From: Verrucomicrobiota bacterium
GTDB lineage: Bacteria; Verrucomicrobiota; Verrucomicrobiia; Chthoniobacterales; UBA10450
DNA: 5,768 bases
Direction of reading: 5' to 3'
Assembly: GCA_003219925.1 (NCBI GenBank)
Contig: QHQU01000197.1
Span: 1-5,768 of the forward strand
Positions 5,669 through 5,768 of this stretch are shown in pieces. A model generated the notes under the pieces. That model did not search any database and had not been told where the DNA came from. It was given only the letters and a program-made list of their open reading frames with translations. The position numbers and the translations under genes are program-made. Numbering within the stretch: position 1 is the first letter of the stretch; each line of letters starts with the position of its first letter.

Positions 5669-5768
5669 ATGTCTGATCCACTCGATTTCAGCGGCAAAGT
5701 CGTTCTCGTCACCGGCAGTTCCCGCGGCATCGGCGCCGAAACAATTAAAGCTTTTGGAGAACGCGGCG
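5669..5768 (+). CDS. Short-chain dehydrogenase/reductase (SDR), N-terminus only (3' partial)
   Basis: ATG at 5669 opens a frame that runs off the window after 33 codons, beginning MSDPLDFSGKVVLVTGSSRG. The hydrophobic beta strand followed by TGSSRGIG (residues 15-22) is the classical SDR cofactor motif TGxxxGxG, and DFSGKVVLVTG is the usual entry of FabG-like enzymes that bind NAD(P)H. Substrate cannot be told from this fragment; 3-oxoacyl reductase or 3-hydroxyacyl/hydroxybutyrate dehydrogenase are possibilities, and the latter would fit the neighbouring acetoacetate genes. No clear Shine-Dalgarno is seen. It is divergent from the B12/GTPase gene across 132 bases. Confidence 0.85.
   Translation, partial: MSDPLDFSGKVVLVTGSSRGIGAETIKAFGERG

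Overview
The window reads as a moderately GC-rich bacterial chromosome with compact genes, and it carries several kinds of short hairpin-forming interspersed repeat. The repeat styles (GTCATCCCGAGCGAAGTCGA-type and TGTAGCGGCG-type palindromes) remind me of Verrucomicrobiota such as Chthoniobacterales or Udaeobacter, or possibly Acidobacteriota. That placement is a recollection of repeat style and is weak.

Left part, + strand (1-2435). The window opens inside a succinyl-CoA:3-oxoacid CoA-transferase whose alpha and beta subunits are joined in one reading frame, the arrangement seen in the animal mitochondrial enzyme. It is followed at 1038 by an AtoE-family short-chain fatty acid transporter with a clear Shine-Dalgarno. 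Together they form a ketone-body (acetoacetate) uptake and activation module.

Middle and right part, - strand (5536-2457). Two genes, transcribed from right to left, together make up an IcmF-type acyl-CoA mutase system. IcmF normally fuses a B12-binding domain, a MeaB-like GTPase chaperone and the mutase barrel in one chain. Here the first gene (5536-4415) encodes B12-binding plus GTPase, and the second (4313-2457) encodes the mutase barrel with the IcmF-type C-terminus. The cut falls in the linker of the fused protein, and a 73-bp inverted repeat sits in the 101-bp gap. Active-site positions (F146, Q269) match isobutyryl/n-butyryl-CoA mutases, not methylmalonyl-CoA mutase. The pair probably interconverts branched and linear acyl-CoAs, which would link branched-chain acid breakdown to beta-oxidation and the CoA-ester pool fed by the neighbouring genes.

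Repeats have shaped this locus. Besides the gap repeat, a 60-bp palindrome abuts the start codon of the B12/GTPase gene. A five-copy heptamer array encodes the linker between its two domains. An apparent insert of about 108 bp inside the mutase gene is built from consecutive hairpins and stays in frame. A further GC hairpin run covers the mutase stop codon at the convergent boundary with atoE.

Right edge, + strand (5669-5768): the first 33 codons of a short-chain dehydrogenase/reductase, divergent from the mutase genes.
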